Shown here piece after piece: positions 52,501-63,108 of a stretch of DNA of 64,000 nt (the first letter of the stretch is position 1; every line of letters begins with the position of its first letter). This DNA is from Aquila chrysaetos chrysaetos. Lineage: Eukaryota; Chordata; Aves; Accipitriformes; Accipitridae. The notes under the pieces are model-generated. The model saw only the letters and a program-made list of their open reading frames with translations, ran no database searches and had not been told where the DNA came from. The position numbers and the translations under genes are program-made. The stretch lies in NCBI RefSeq assembly GCF_900496995.4, contig NC_044018.1, positions 21,730,001 to 21,794,000 on the forward strand. The letters run 5' to 3'.

Positions 52501-53141
52501 GATTATATTGCATTGATTTGAGTATTTTACTACTATGAGATACAAAATGTACATTTCACATTTAGGCTTTTAAGATGACCTTTTTTGTCCTCAAAGTAAA
52601 TACTGTTACACATACTTGTATCAGTGTGCTAGGAATTGACCACAAGACCAAAGGAAGACTAGCCAAAGAAGTCCTATTAACATCAATTGCTATTTCTGAA
52701 CTGAGTTCATCTTAATTAGTATAAAAATGTAATAGAACAAAAATTATTTCTTCTTTGAATAACTGAGCATTTAAACTGATATAAAAAAACATTTTCACAG
52801 GATCCTGATGACACACACAGAGGTTCTGCTTGCTTAAGCTTTGAAATAGTGTGCTACGAGCAATGTCTCTCTGGGGGCAGGCAGTTTTTTAGTCTAGTAG
52901 GCTCAGTGTGAAACAGCTTGAGCCCAAAGGCTGTCTAATGATATACTAGGATGACAGGCCTAACTTATCATACATGAACTATTACCTCGCAGACTCCCAT
53001 TGAAAGTTGATTTAAATGAACTCACTAAGGGCACTAAGGGCACAGTAAGAAGACCTCAGTTTAGTTAGTATAGCACATGAAGAAGCAAGATGTTACTTTT
53101 GCAGTGCTTGTGAGAAAGCACTGGAAGAGTTTACAGATAAA
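49564..53141. other. Convergent intergenic gap between ALKAL2 and ACP1
   Basis: About 3.6 kb between the inferred 3' ends, partly or wholly ACP1 3'UTR if a distal site is used (TTTATT on the plus strand at 50,686-50,691 is AATAAA on the minus strand). It contains a (GTTT)n run at 49,888-49,912. No coding segment was recognised. Confidence 0.5.
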
Positions 53142-53147
53142 TTTATT
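53142..53147 (-). terminator. ACP1: Candidate proximal polyadenylation signal for ACP1
   Basis: AATAAA on the minus strand about 240 bases after the ACP1 stop. More distal candidates exist, so the real 3' end is uncertain. Confidence 0.35.
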
Positions 53148-53385
53148 CGGAGTGATATACTTCATTATTACACTGATGTGTGACAAAATGGTTGATCATC
53201 TAATCCAATTAAAACTTTGCTATATTTTTAAATTAGATGACAGAAAAGCTAAAATATAGAATTAAACTGAAAAAGTTTTGAACCTACTGAGACGTAATTT
53301 TACAATTTAAATACATCAATCAAGTAAACTTTACATTTTTCAGGAGAAGCTAATTATTTTCTTTTAGAAATAAAATGATGAAGCA

Positions 53386-53463
53386 TTAATGAGACTTCTC
53401 CAAAAATGCTTTACAGCATCTAACACACTGCTCGTAAACAGTTTCAAAGTCCTTTTCATTCCC
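53386..53463 (-). other. ACP1: ACP1 last coding exon
   Basis: Encodes [20 protein letters not shown] and LEKSH, then TAA. The acceptor is TTCTTTTCTAG on the minus strand. Confidence 0.95.
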
Positions 53464-56400
53464 CTAGAAAAGAACAAAGGAAAAAGAACGTAAGAATAGC
53501 AATACTGGCTCAAACAAAAAATTTTTGCAAACTAGTTTCCTGCTGTCAGAAATGGCAAATAACTGACATTAGGATAGAATAAGAACAGTACAAATACTTG
53601 GTGATAGTTTTTGCATATTTGTCCCTGATTTGAACTACTTGCAGCTCAGGAACTTCCAAAGCCAAACATTGTGACTTTGTACTCAACAGTCCTGGATGAA
53701 CTTTCCTTCACATATTTCTTCCCTTCACTTTTTGAGCCCTTATAAGCCATTTATTTTTTTCTTTACATTCACAGTAACCTGTCATGCTGAGTTTCACAGT
53801 TTAATGAAGCACTATGTGGAGAAAAAACCCCCTACAACCTCTTCTTGTTTTGAACCCGCTTCCCACTAATACCATTTGATATTCTCTACTTTTCAGATAA
53901 TGAACAGAAATTCCTTATTCACCTTTTCCCATGATATCAAGATTTTATAGAACACTACTGCATCTTCATCCACTTATCTTTCCTAAATTGAAGAATCTTA
54001 AAGTAATTGGTTGCTCTTGGCTGGTATTATTGAACTGCTTTGACCATCTCAGTCCATGTCTTTGTCTCTATCTTTCCTGATTACATCCTCTTTGCAAGGA
54101 GGCTGACCAACCAGGGCTTCACCCAGTATTGAAAATATAGGTGCATTGCATTATTTAAATTTAAATAACTATTATAAGCATAAAGACATGTTTTCTTTTC
54201 CTGTCCCAATAATTTATATTGTTTTGTTAAGTCATTAAAAAAAAATATGTTTACACTTGGCTTTGTATAACATCAGATTATATGTCACATGTCAACTGTG
54301 GGATCTGGAAAGTTTATATACTGGACATACACAACTTTTAATCAAGCCACCCAAAGAATTTCTTACACATACATAGTATGGATCTTCAATGATAAGTTGT
54401 TTCTGTGGATCATAAGCTCCAAGTAGTTCAATTTTGGCCTTGCAGTCTTTAACTTGATTGCTTTTCCTTTTCAGATCTCTGTAAAAGAGAATAAAATTTT
54501 CCCCTAAGTTTTTCTTCAGAACGTTTTTGGCATCAGCATGAGATGCTCATGACTGTTTCTAGAGAACACAGGGAAACAATATGCATCTGGACTCAGTCAA
54601 TTCTGTGGACTCTCTATGGTGCTGCTTGTTTTCATTTGTTTCTTGTTGTATGGTTGTTTTTTTTTTTAATTGAGTATAGAGGACATATACATAAACTTAA
54701 TTCAGAGCATAAACAAGCCGTCAGGCACTTGGCCTAAGGCTTAACAGAACTTTTTAACAGTAAGTTCATCAAATTCTTTCTCAAATCGATCATTACGACT
54801 TTCAATATCCACCTCTAGCTTGTATTGAACAAAAATAATGAAAATTATCTAGATATTTTGCCAGAAGTTTGAGTCAGCTTCTCCCATCTGTCCAAACCTG
54901 GTGTTTTAAATTGGTATGCTGCAAATTCTTTCAATACTGACTCTAACTCATGTGAAGCCCTGCTACATTCAGTTAACAGAAGATGGTAAATTGGTGAGCA
55001 AGATCTGTCTTCCCTTTGACATACTGTAACATTTCATCAGTTGTCATATCCTCTTTCTTCTACATTGCCTCCCATTGATAAAACATACTGGTTTTGGGAT
55101 GGTATTTTCTCCATCTACTTACAAATGGCCGTCCATTATCCCAAATGCAGTTAAAATGTACCTCGCATCATCTTCAGATTAAAAGTAGCTCAGTACTGTG
55201 ATTTTCACAATGCTGAACAGCCAGAACATATTCAATTCTTTTAATATTACACATCTCCATACCAAATCATTTTACTTACCCAGCATTTAAAAAAAAAAGA
55301 CAAAAAAACCTGTAAATACTTAGTCATAAGCATAATCAGTTTTAAGAACTTAAATTCTAATTATCAATTAATTCTGGTTATGAAATTAATTTCAGACAGT
55401 TTAGAAATAGCAGTGAGACCACAATACTGTTTTTCCTTGAACAAATATCAGGACCCCTCTATCAACTAAGAAGTTACTGCTTGAATTTACTGATTTTCAA
55501 TAAATTCTCTAGCCTTTTATTATTAAAAAAAACATCTAACCATTTTCTTCGAGGCTTTTGGCATACCGCTTAATGAACAGGAGAGGGCCAAGCTGCTCTG
55601 GTACTAAGGAAAAGAGATGTCCCAAATCTTCCTTTTCTGATATGACAGGCACTCCATCAATACCTGGAATCAGCTTGTCCTCCTAGTTCTACAAATAGGT
55701 GTTCCCAGGGAAAATGGCTGAACTGGGTGCAAGTTTAAGGTGAAACTTAAGTGTAGCAGTAGCAACATCCCTATTGTAGTCGTGATGTTTCTTCTGCTCT
55801 GCAGCTCATATCATATAAATTGTTAATACAGAAGTAAGTTTCCATTTAAGAATTCAAGTGAAAATAGAAGTCTAGTCACGTCTTTGCCTGACGCACTGCA
55901 ATCAAGCCAAGTGTTATATACCCTTCATTCATCCAGGCTGTGTAAGAGAGGTCATGCAACTCATTCTAGAAAATTCAACAAAATTATATCAGTTAAGTGG
56001 TACTGCTTCTAAAAGTCTCTACGTGCTACTAATAGGGTTTTACTTGGGTTTTGGTTTGTTGTTGGTTGTGGTGTTTTGGTTTTGTTTTGTTTTTTTTTTT
56101 TTCCTAAATACCTTTACAAGTAATAGTCCTTACAAGCACATTGACACTTGCAGTTTATTAAAGCTCAGCCCCTTAACCCCAATCATCAAGATGTATGTAA
56201 TTAAGTAGAAATTTTGCTAATGATACCCAAATTTTCACACTAGGCAGCTACTTCACCAAATCCTCCTAAAGCATGAATTGTCTCAAAGACGCACTTAATT
56301 AGAACAATGCTAACAGTAACAAACAAGATTTGCGCCAGCTAACAACATTACTTATTTCAGAGATCACTCTATTTCTATTGAAAAAGAAAAAAACCCACAC

Positions 56401-59400
56401 CATATTTAATCCCTTCCAAGTTTCTACAGTGTCTTTTAGATCCCATGCAATCAGAAAAACAGATTGCTTCGATCAACACAATATGTCCTCATTCTTAACT
56501 ATACAGGCATCAGCTGCACATCTATAGCACAAAGTATACTAAATTTCCATGTCCTTAATCCTTGAGTGGCATGTATCACAGAAATAAACCGTTCAGTTCT
56601 AGCTCATTAAACTTAGTAGAAGTGAAGAATCTATCTATTAGGATATCATTCACACACACACAAAAAAAACCAACCCACAAAAAAAAACAACCCAAGACAA
56701 GCCAAGCAGTAAAATGTGACATCTGTCTTCAAAGTGACTTAAGAGACATCACTACAAGTAATCCATATGAATTTGTTCCATTTCTTCATACATTACCTTA
56801 GATTGCTCTCATCCATACAAAGTATATAATCAAAGGTCTGGAAATCATCTTTAGTAACCTAGAATTAAAAATATGTGCTTTAGCCCACAAACTGTGTTTG
56901 ATTTATAAAAAGGGGGAAAAAAGTATTTTTTAATAAATCAGAACCACAAAATTTAAAGAGACGCAGGTGGAAAGAATAAAACCATGTACCTTCATCAACT
57001 TTTACAATAACTTAAGGCATTTTAAATATACTCTGCCATAATTATTTATCCATTTCTGCAAGTTTTCCGCAAAAAAAACCAAGTTAGCTATTTTACCAAT
57101 TATTTTTTTTTTTTTTAAATATCTCATGCATCAACTTAGAACATCATTACAAGTGACATTTCTAATGCTTTCCAATTACTAAAACTAAAGCAGGTTTCCC
57201 GTCATGGAAACCAGGCAATAAAAATGTAGACAAATTACTTTCTTGATAGGAAGACAAAAATGTATGTACCCTGGAATCAGTTGCAATACTTCCAAGCTAG
57301 AAATTTGTCACTACATAGCAAAAGATACCAAGTGAAATTCAAAGCTGAAATATGACGGTATGAGTTACAATCTCTTAAAAACAAATGCATTCACAGTCTT
57401 TTAGGCCATGTAAGTTCAGAAAATTTATGGTATGATGTGAAAAAACCTGGGATCTATTGTACATCTTCCTACCATCATACCATCTGTTCTTTGTCTTTCC
57501 TGTAGCTTACTGACTCCTAAACATGAACATAAACTACATTCAGAGATCCGAGTTCAGAGTCAGGTAGGCAAACATTGCAGATAAACCACTATCTTAAGTA
57601 CTAATGCTATCTGTATGGGAATAAGGATGGCTGCAGGTTTTTACAAGTATAATTATATTTTAGTTTACATTTAAGACTTGGCTTCAGGTAAAATCTTCCC
57701 AGACCACGTCCACAATGCACAGGATGCTAGTAGAAGATATCTGAACCAAGTGACCATAATGAGGATGAATAAAGGGAATAAAATCTATAATGAGTTCACA
57801 TTAAGACTGCATCTCATGCATAGTCCTATGTGTAGTATCACAACCAAGAAACTTGCAAAGTTTGTTCAGTACAGGTTTTTCTGGCAGGCGACTCTTGGAA
57901 GGATGGGCTAAAGAAGTGAGTAAGCAAGTGAACGGACAAAAAGGCAAAATACATTATCCTTCAAGTCAGAGTTTTAAATTGTAAAAATTATTTACACATT
58001 TAAAAAAAAAAAGGTTTAGATGGCAAAAAACACCACTTCTTTTTGTTCAAACACCAAATAGATACTGATTAAGCTCCTGTAACAGGGAGTAAGAAAAGAC
58101 CTACAGAAATTATCACCAGACTAAAGTCATAAATGAAATATTCCACACAAGGAGAACTGAAGGGGTGAGATATGTGGGGGGAGCATTTGAAAAGAAAGGG
58201 TTAACAGTGAAAACTAATGCAGACTTGTTTATTTTCACTGTAAAAATATTTGCTGTATTCATGCAGTGCCTTTGACCTACGAAAATATTTCTGCAGTGGA
58301 AATAGCTCTGTTTTCCTGGCAACTCTAAGCAGTACCTCTACAAGCTGCTTCTGACTGCTCTACACAGCTAAACACTGGCCCCTGTGAAAATACGTGGGCA
58401 TAGATTTCTTTGTAGTACAGACATATGTAAGAATAAAAACCAGTGAAAAGGAAAAACACACCTGCCACACTTCCCACACTCTCTGTATACTTGACAACTT
58501 GACAGTTATTACCCTATGAACCAGAAGCTTGTGGTCTTAAGCCCTACTGTAACATCAGATACAAGCTTAATTGAGCAAACTCTAGTGAACTGAAGATATT
58601 CCTCAAAACTATGAAAACTACTATTTGGGGGGAACAAACTGAGGACATAAAAATTTATGTACATTTTGAGAAGAGTAGTGGAGAGCTCAAGAAGTCATCT
58701 TTGGATGGAACTACACAGACAACAATAACTTTACATTAAAAAAATAGCATATAACCATTATTAAAGACCATCAATGGAGAAACACATGATCACTCAAATT
58801 TATTTGTTAAACATTTCCCTTTGTTTACAGAAGGGAAATCTCCTTTTCTGTGTCTAAAAACCAAAGACAGGCAGTAGTCCTCAAATTTATTCAGTTGTGA
58901 AACAGTGTTTTAATACAACCTTCCTCTAATCTCAATTTCACATTTAAGGCAAATGCACGGTATGAGTCATAGAAATCAATCAACTCAGCATGAATAAAAG
59001 TGAAACTGATTAATACCTATCTGTTTTGTGCATGAAGACTAAGAGCTTAGAGAATTTCAGCAGGTGCATAAACATACAGCAACCATCAACCAAAATGTTA
59101 ACAAACTCTTTATTTTATATATAAAGATATACACTTATTTTTATACTTCAGTTTTCACATAAAATTCACTTAAACGATAACTGTATACGATGGTAGGATG
59201 TAACCAATTTAACATTCTCTCTTACATAAATCATTCTTGTAGCATTTATGTCAGTTTTGAATAAAAAAAGGTACAATCCATGATTATCATAATTATGCAC
59301 AAAATTACATGAAAGAAAGTGCCTTTCACTGGGTGGGTAACAGTTTTCCACAGGAGTGAAGAGGATAATTGCATGAGGTAGTCATCTTATGACAGCATTT

Positions 59401-61761
59401 CGAAGGCAACAGAAGATAAATCCCTTCTCTCTATTTCTGCAGCTTCTGCATTAAATCTTCCTTAATCTGTTCTGAAACAAGTCACACACAAAATTCTATC
59501 CTTGAGTTTGTCTCTAATAGTGAAACAAATACACTTCTACTTGTACTAATGTGACTACTCTGAAAAGTCCTATTCTACACTGTTCAGTCCCTCTCTTTCC
59601 AGAAGTACTACGAGACCCTATCAGGTCCACAGTTTAGAGAATCAGCAGAGACCATTTGACAAAGTCTGAAAAAAATTGGAGTTACATAGTTAACATTCAG
59701 TGCAAAATGAACAGTTACCTGTAGTTCAAGGATTTGAAAATTTTCTTTATAAAAGAAACTGCTTGTACTGGGATGTTTTACACAAATTTTCATCCTGTTA
59801 GTCTTCCGTTTTATTGTCTCATTCTTGTTAATTTTCTCTCCCTGTATATGTATCATTTTAGGCTCTTCTGCTTTAAAAATCTCTTAATTTGTCAGAATGT
59901 ATAAGCAAATGTCTTCATTAAAGTGTTTTCATTCTCCCTCTGCCAAAGAAGGCTATATAGATTTGTTTCAAGGCAGAGGAACAACTGGTTTTGGATGCTT
60001 TGCTTTAGTTTAGCTGCTCATAAACCACTCCAGTAAATACCCAAGAACAGTTCTCAAGTTTCCAAGGCTTATCTTTTTAAGAATACCAACATGTTACACT
60101 ACTGCGACTGAAACACTGACTGATTAGTTTCAGTACCATTTAGCTTGTACAATGATAAATAATGCTGTTTGTAAGCACTGATGAATAGTAAATCCAGAAC
60201 TTGTAACAGGAAAAGATCACAACAGACCTTTTCTAGTAATTATTCTAATAGTAAAACATTGAAAAATCTAAAACAATGTTGTGCTCAATCCTGTTTTATT
60301 ATATAATGGAGATTAGCATCAGGAGAGGTTGGCAGAGGGCAACTGACTAATTGAGGGAATTTATTTTAAAAAGTTAAAAAACTAAACATGTAGTCTTTGA
60401 AAGTGAAGAAAGTAAATATGACCTCAGCAAGGTCTAGTAAAATTCTGAAGGGAACAGAAATGGAAGATAGTAACAAGACTACCTGATCTTTTTGTCAGTA
60501 CAAGAACTAGTAGCATAAACTCAAGCTAAGTAAAGGTCAAGCCCTAAAGGAATATCTTATGTCCAGAGAATAGCTAACTGAAGTAAGTTATGTGCATTTA
60601 TTTGAGTGTCTGAATGATTTTAATAGATGCAGACACATTTATTTCCGATCTCTCTGGAACACAAGATGGAAATACACATTCTTTTGTTAATGAAAACTGA
60701 GATGAGTTTTGGTAAAACTTAGAGGATTTCACAAAGTGACAAACCTGTCTTTGACTTAAGAATGTTTCAAGGGTACGTTTTCCTTTGAAGTAACTGTGCT
60801 ACTAATCTTGGGTTTGAGTGCTTTCATTCTAATTTAGCACTCTAAATTTTTTTAAAAGATCTTCATGCAAGAGTAGAAGCTTTTTGTGATAGATGAACAG
60901 GTATTCTACTTCTTTTTGGACCTGCTAAGTAAAAATGCAATTCCTTGCTGAAAGAAGCATCACAGATTACTAGAGTAAGTCCATTTTTAAAAAGCATTAA
61001 AAAAATGTTTCAGAAAACTGCCCAAAATACTAAACATTTGAAAGTAGGATTTTTCTGTAATGCAGAAACTGCTCCAATGCTTCCTAGTTATACTTCCAAT
61101 GAAGCTTAGTAACAAGAAACTCACTGCCCTCAACTAGAAGAGTTAGGCCACTTTGGAGTCCTTTGAAAAACTGCACATAGTATTTATTACTTGCCGCTTA
61201 ACATGCATTAGTCAAATGACTTCTGTGACTGTAATGGTTAGGGCTAAACAAAGCATGGGTATGAATATGAAAGAAAAATATACTCTCTTCTACCTGCCGT
61301 GCTTTGTGTGCTGTCTCAATGCCATGATTTCTTAGACAGCTTAAAGCCCTTGCATCTGGGGAGCGCCCCACGTTCCAGTCTGAAACAGCAGCACTGTCTG
61401 TCATCCACTGTAACAACAAAACAAATACATACACACATTTAAAGGAAATTAAAGTACAGTACCTGCCTCGCAATATGATTCATGGTAATGCCATGCTTCT
61501 TCATGCAAGTCTGTCCTCGATAGTCAGGAGGGCTTCCTATTTCATAGGCAGATGTCGCTGCACTGTCTATCCTCCACTACAGAAAAACAAATTTATATTT
61601 TTATGTTTCCTTTCTCACTGCTTATATTTCTACTAACTGGCTATGAGACAGTTACTTCTTAGGCAGGAACAGAAATAAATAGCTTACCTTATTTTCAACT
61701 TTTTCATCAGTTACAAGTTTTCTAAAAACTGCTTCAGCTATTGGAGAGCGACAAATGTTTC
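53386..61761 (-). CDS. ACP1: ACP1: low-molecular-weight protein tyrosine phosphatase, exons 2 to last; exon 1 lies beyond the right edge
   Basis: This cytosolic enzyme removes phosphate from phosphotyrosine (and small acid-phosphatase substrates) through a cysteinyl-phosphate intermediate. Coding exons on the minus strand are 61,688-61,761, then either 61,463-61,576 or 61,294-61,407, then 56,797-56,858, 54,373-54,478 and 53,386-53,463. Exon 2 carries the second half of the CX5R phosphate loop (NICRSP); the nucleophilic cysteine is in the missing exon 1. The catalytic aspartate lies in IIEDPYY in the penultimate exon. The C-terminus is [13 protein letters not shown]. All splice sites are canonical and phases agree. 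With a 14-residue exon 1 the product would be 158 residues, the human length. No inactivating change was seen. The gene converges on ALKAL2. Confidence 0.96.
54373..54478 (-). other. ACP1: ACP1 penultimate exon with the catalytic aspartate
   Basis: Encodes [20 protein letters not shown] through [15 protein letters not shown]. The Asp before PYY is the general acid of the family and the paired tyrosines are the known phosphorylation sites. Acceptor CTTTTACAG, donor GTATGT. Confidence 0.95.
54745..55790 (-). pseudogene. Unidentified protein-like remnants in an ACP1 intron
   Basis: The minus strand holds several blocks that read like protein but are broken by stops and frame changes. One block (about 55,545-55,790) includes [20 protein letters not shown], then two stops, then [20 protein letters not shown] and [20 protein letters not shown]. 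After an AT-rich gap, a second area (54,745-55,290) includes [35 protein letters not shown] and [20 protein letters not shown]. The charged, heptad-like text suggests a coiled-coil protein. The family was not recognised. Alternative frames in the second area are also readable, so that part is less certain. It may be a duplicated or retrotransposed gene fragment. Confidence 0.35.
56797..56858 (-). other. ACP1: ACP1 common exon after the alternative pair
   Basis: Encodes [20 protein letters not shown] plus part of Arg. The acceptor is TTCTAG and the donor GTAATG. Confidence 0.95.
56859..61293 (-). other. ACP1: ACP1 intron following the alternative exons (about 4.4 kb)
   Basis: Contains a terminal-exon-like segment (59,109-59,471). 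It also has a short coiled-coil-like frame just after an acceptor-like site at 60,924 (text such as [10 protein letters not shown] and [15 protein letters not shown]). The rest is AT-rich with no recognised gene. Confidence 0.7.
59109..59471 (-). other. Terminal-exon-like segment inside an ACP1 intron
   Basis: On the minus strand a good acceptor (TGTGTGACTTGTTTCAG) precedes 59,471. A short frame follows, [12 protein letters not shown] then TAG at 59,431-59,433. About 320 bases later there is AATAAA (59,109-59,114). The arrangement looks like a last exon with 3'UTR. The charged frame needs a donor leaving one base of a codon, whereas ACP1 exon 3 ends on a codon boundary and would give only NRLRKI before a stop. 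It may be an alternative ACP1 end, the end of a nested gene, or chance. Confidence 0.3.
61294..61407 (-). other. ACP1: ACP1 alternative exon 3, slow-isoform type
   Basis: The 114-bp exon encodes [20 protein letters not shown] and [18 protein letters not shown]. The [10 protein letters not shown] text identifies it as the slow (isoform B) version of the variable loop that shapes substrate preference. Acceptor TGTTACAG, donor GTAGAA. Confidence 0.95.
61463..61576 (-). other. ACP1: ACP1 alternative exon 3, fast-isoform type
   Basis: The 114-bp exon encodes [20 protein letters not shown] and [18 protein letters not shown]. The [13 protein letters not shown] text identifies the fast (isoform A) version. 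It has the same length and phase as the slow exon 55 bp downstream, so either can be used in place of the other. Confidence 0.95.
61688..61761 (-). other. ACP1: ACP1 exon 2, phosphate-binding loop
   Basis: The exon finishes a split Gly codon and encodes [20 protein letters not shown] then VENK. The Arg and Ser of the CX5R-S loop are here. Acceptor TTTCTATAG, donor GTAAGC. Confidence 0.95.
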
Positions 61762-61919
61762 CTATAGAAACAGGAGATTAAAGTGAAATTTCAAATGATT
61801 TAAAACAAAAAATCAGTAATTGTGTGGATTTGTCAGCACAGACCAGATTAAAGATTTTTATTTACTTAGGTAGAACGCAGATTGCTTATGTTATTACAAC
61901 CCGAGAGATTCTGCAAGGG

Positions 61920-62640
61920 TGGAAACCCAGATTCCTGCACCTGGGTTGAGGCAATCTCCAGTATCAATACAGGCTGGGGGATGAAGGGATTGAGAGCAGC
62001 CCTGCAGAGAAGGACTTGGGGATATCGGTGGGTCAACAATTGGATATGAGCTGGCAGCATGCACTTGCAGCCCAGAAAACCAATTGTATCTTGGGCTGCA
62101 TCAAAAGACGCATGACCAGCAGGTCAAGGGAGGTGATTCTGCCCCTCTACTCCGCTCAGGTGAGAGCCCACCCAGAGTACTGCATCCAGCTCTGGGGTCC
62201 CCAGCACAAGAAAGACATGGACCTGTTAGAGTGGGTCCAGAGGAGGGCCACAAAAATGGTCAGAGGGCTGGAACACCTCTGACTGGGAATTGGAGTTGCA
62301 CAGCCTGGAGAAGAGAAGGACTGGGGAAATCTTATTGTGGCCCTTCTATATATAAAGGGGGCTGTAGTGACAGGACAAGGGGCAACGGTTTTAAACTGAA
62401 AGAGGTTACATTTATATTGGACATAAGGAAGAAATTTTATTACAATGAGGGTGGTGAGGCACTGGAACAGGTTGCCCAGAGATGTTGTGGATGCCCTATC
62501 CCTGGAAGTGTTCAAGGTCAGGCTGGATGGGGCTTGGAGCAACCTGGTCTAGTGGAAGGTGTCCCTGCCCGTGGCAGGGGGGTTGGACTAGATGGTCTTT
62601 GAAGGTCCTTTCCCACCCAAATCACTCTATGATTCTATAC
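61920..62640 (+). mobile_element. CR1 LINE, 3' end with 3'UTR, antisense in ACP1 intron 1
   Basis: The plus strand encodes the C-terminal part of CR1 ORF2, with text such as [20 protein letters not shown] and [14 protein letters not shown]. The frame is broken after about 62,280, where some sequence is missing. The 3' region follows (ggtggtgaggcactggaaca, then gttggactagatggtctttg). It ends at the characteristic atgattctata CR1 3' terminus. It is 5'-truncated, as usual for CR1, and relatively young compared with the copy at 42 kb. Confidence 0.93.
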
Positions 62641-62774
62641 TATGCATCAGTCTCTTGAAATGCATATCATTATATGAAAATATAACTTATTAAAATAAAT
62701 AAGAGGAATATTGTGTAAGCACATTGCTCTTTTCTTCCACTCCACAAAGAATCCATGATTACAAAAGATCAGGC

Positions 62775-63108
62775 AAAATTACAGAATTTATATGGCAGCA
62801 AATCATCTTTATCTTCAAATCTTCCTACACACCGGCAAATTTCAACTAACGCTTTACTGGAGAATCATGAATATTTGCCTGCAGTATTTACATTACTACC
62901 TACATGTTAACAAAAACTTTTGGACAATTCCAAAACACAGCCACCACCACTGTGGAATCCATGTAGTGAAATGGCTGAACAACCTGTAGTAGAAAAGCTC
63001 CTGACCACTGAAGTGAAATCACTGCAGGTCAAACTGAGCGCTCCTCAAGAGCAGCTTCCAGATATCAATTCCAACCCCCCCAAGAGAAATCAATTACACA
63101 AGCTCTAA
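62775..63108 (+). pseudogene. Unidentified protein-like remnant, plus strand
   Basis: A plus-strand frame reads LENHEYLPAVFTLLPT, a stop, then PPPLWNPCSEMAEQPVVEKL and EVKSLQVKLSAPQEQL, ending at a TAA after NQLHKL. Similar charged text continues just beyond. The last part has a coiled-coil pattern. Its orientation opposes ACP1, and it sits just downstream of the CR1 copy. No family was recognised. A decayed retrocopy is possible, as is chance. Confidence 0.25.

Noticed and set aside
62156-62542. A 128-codon minus-strand frame
   Set aside because: It is the antisense of the CR1 3' region.
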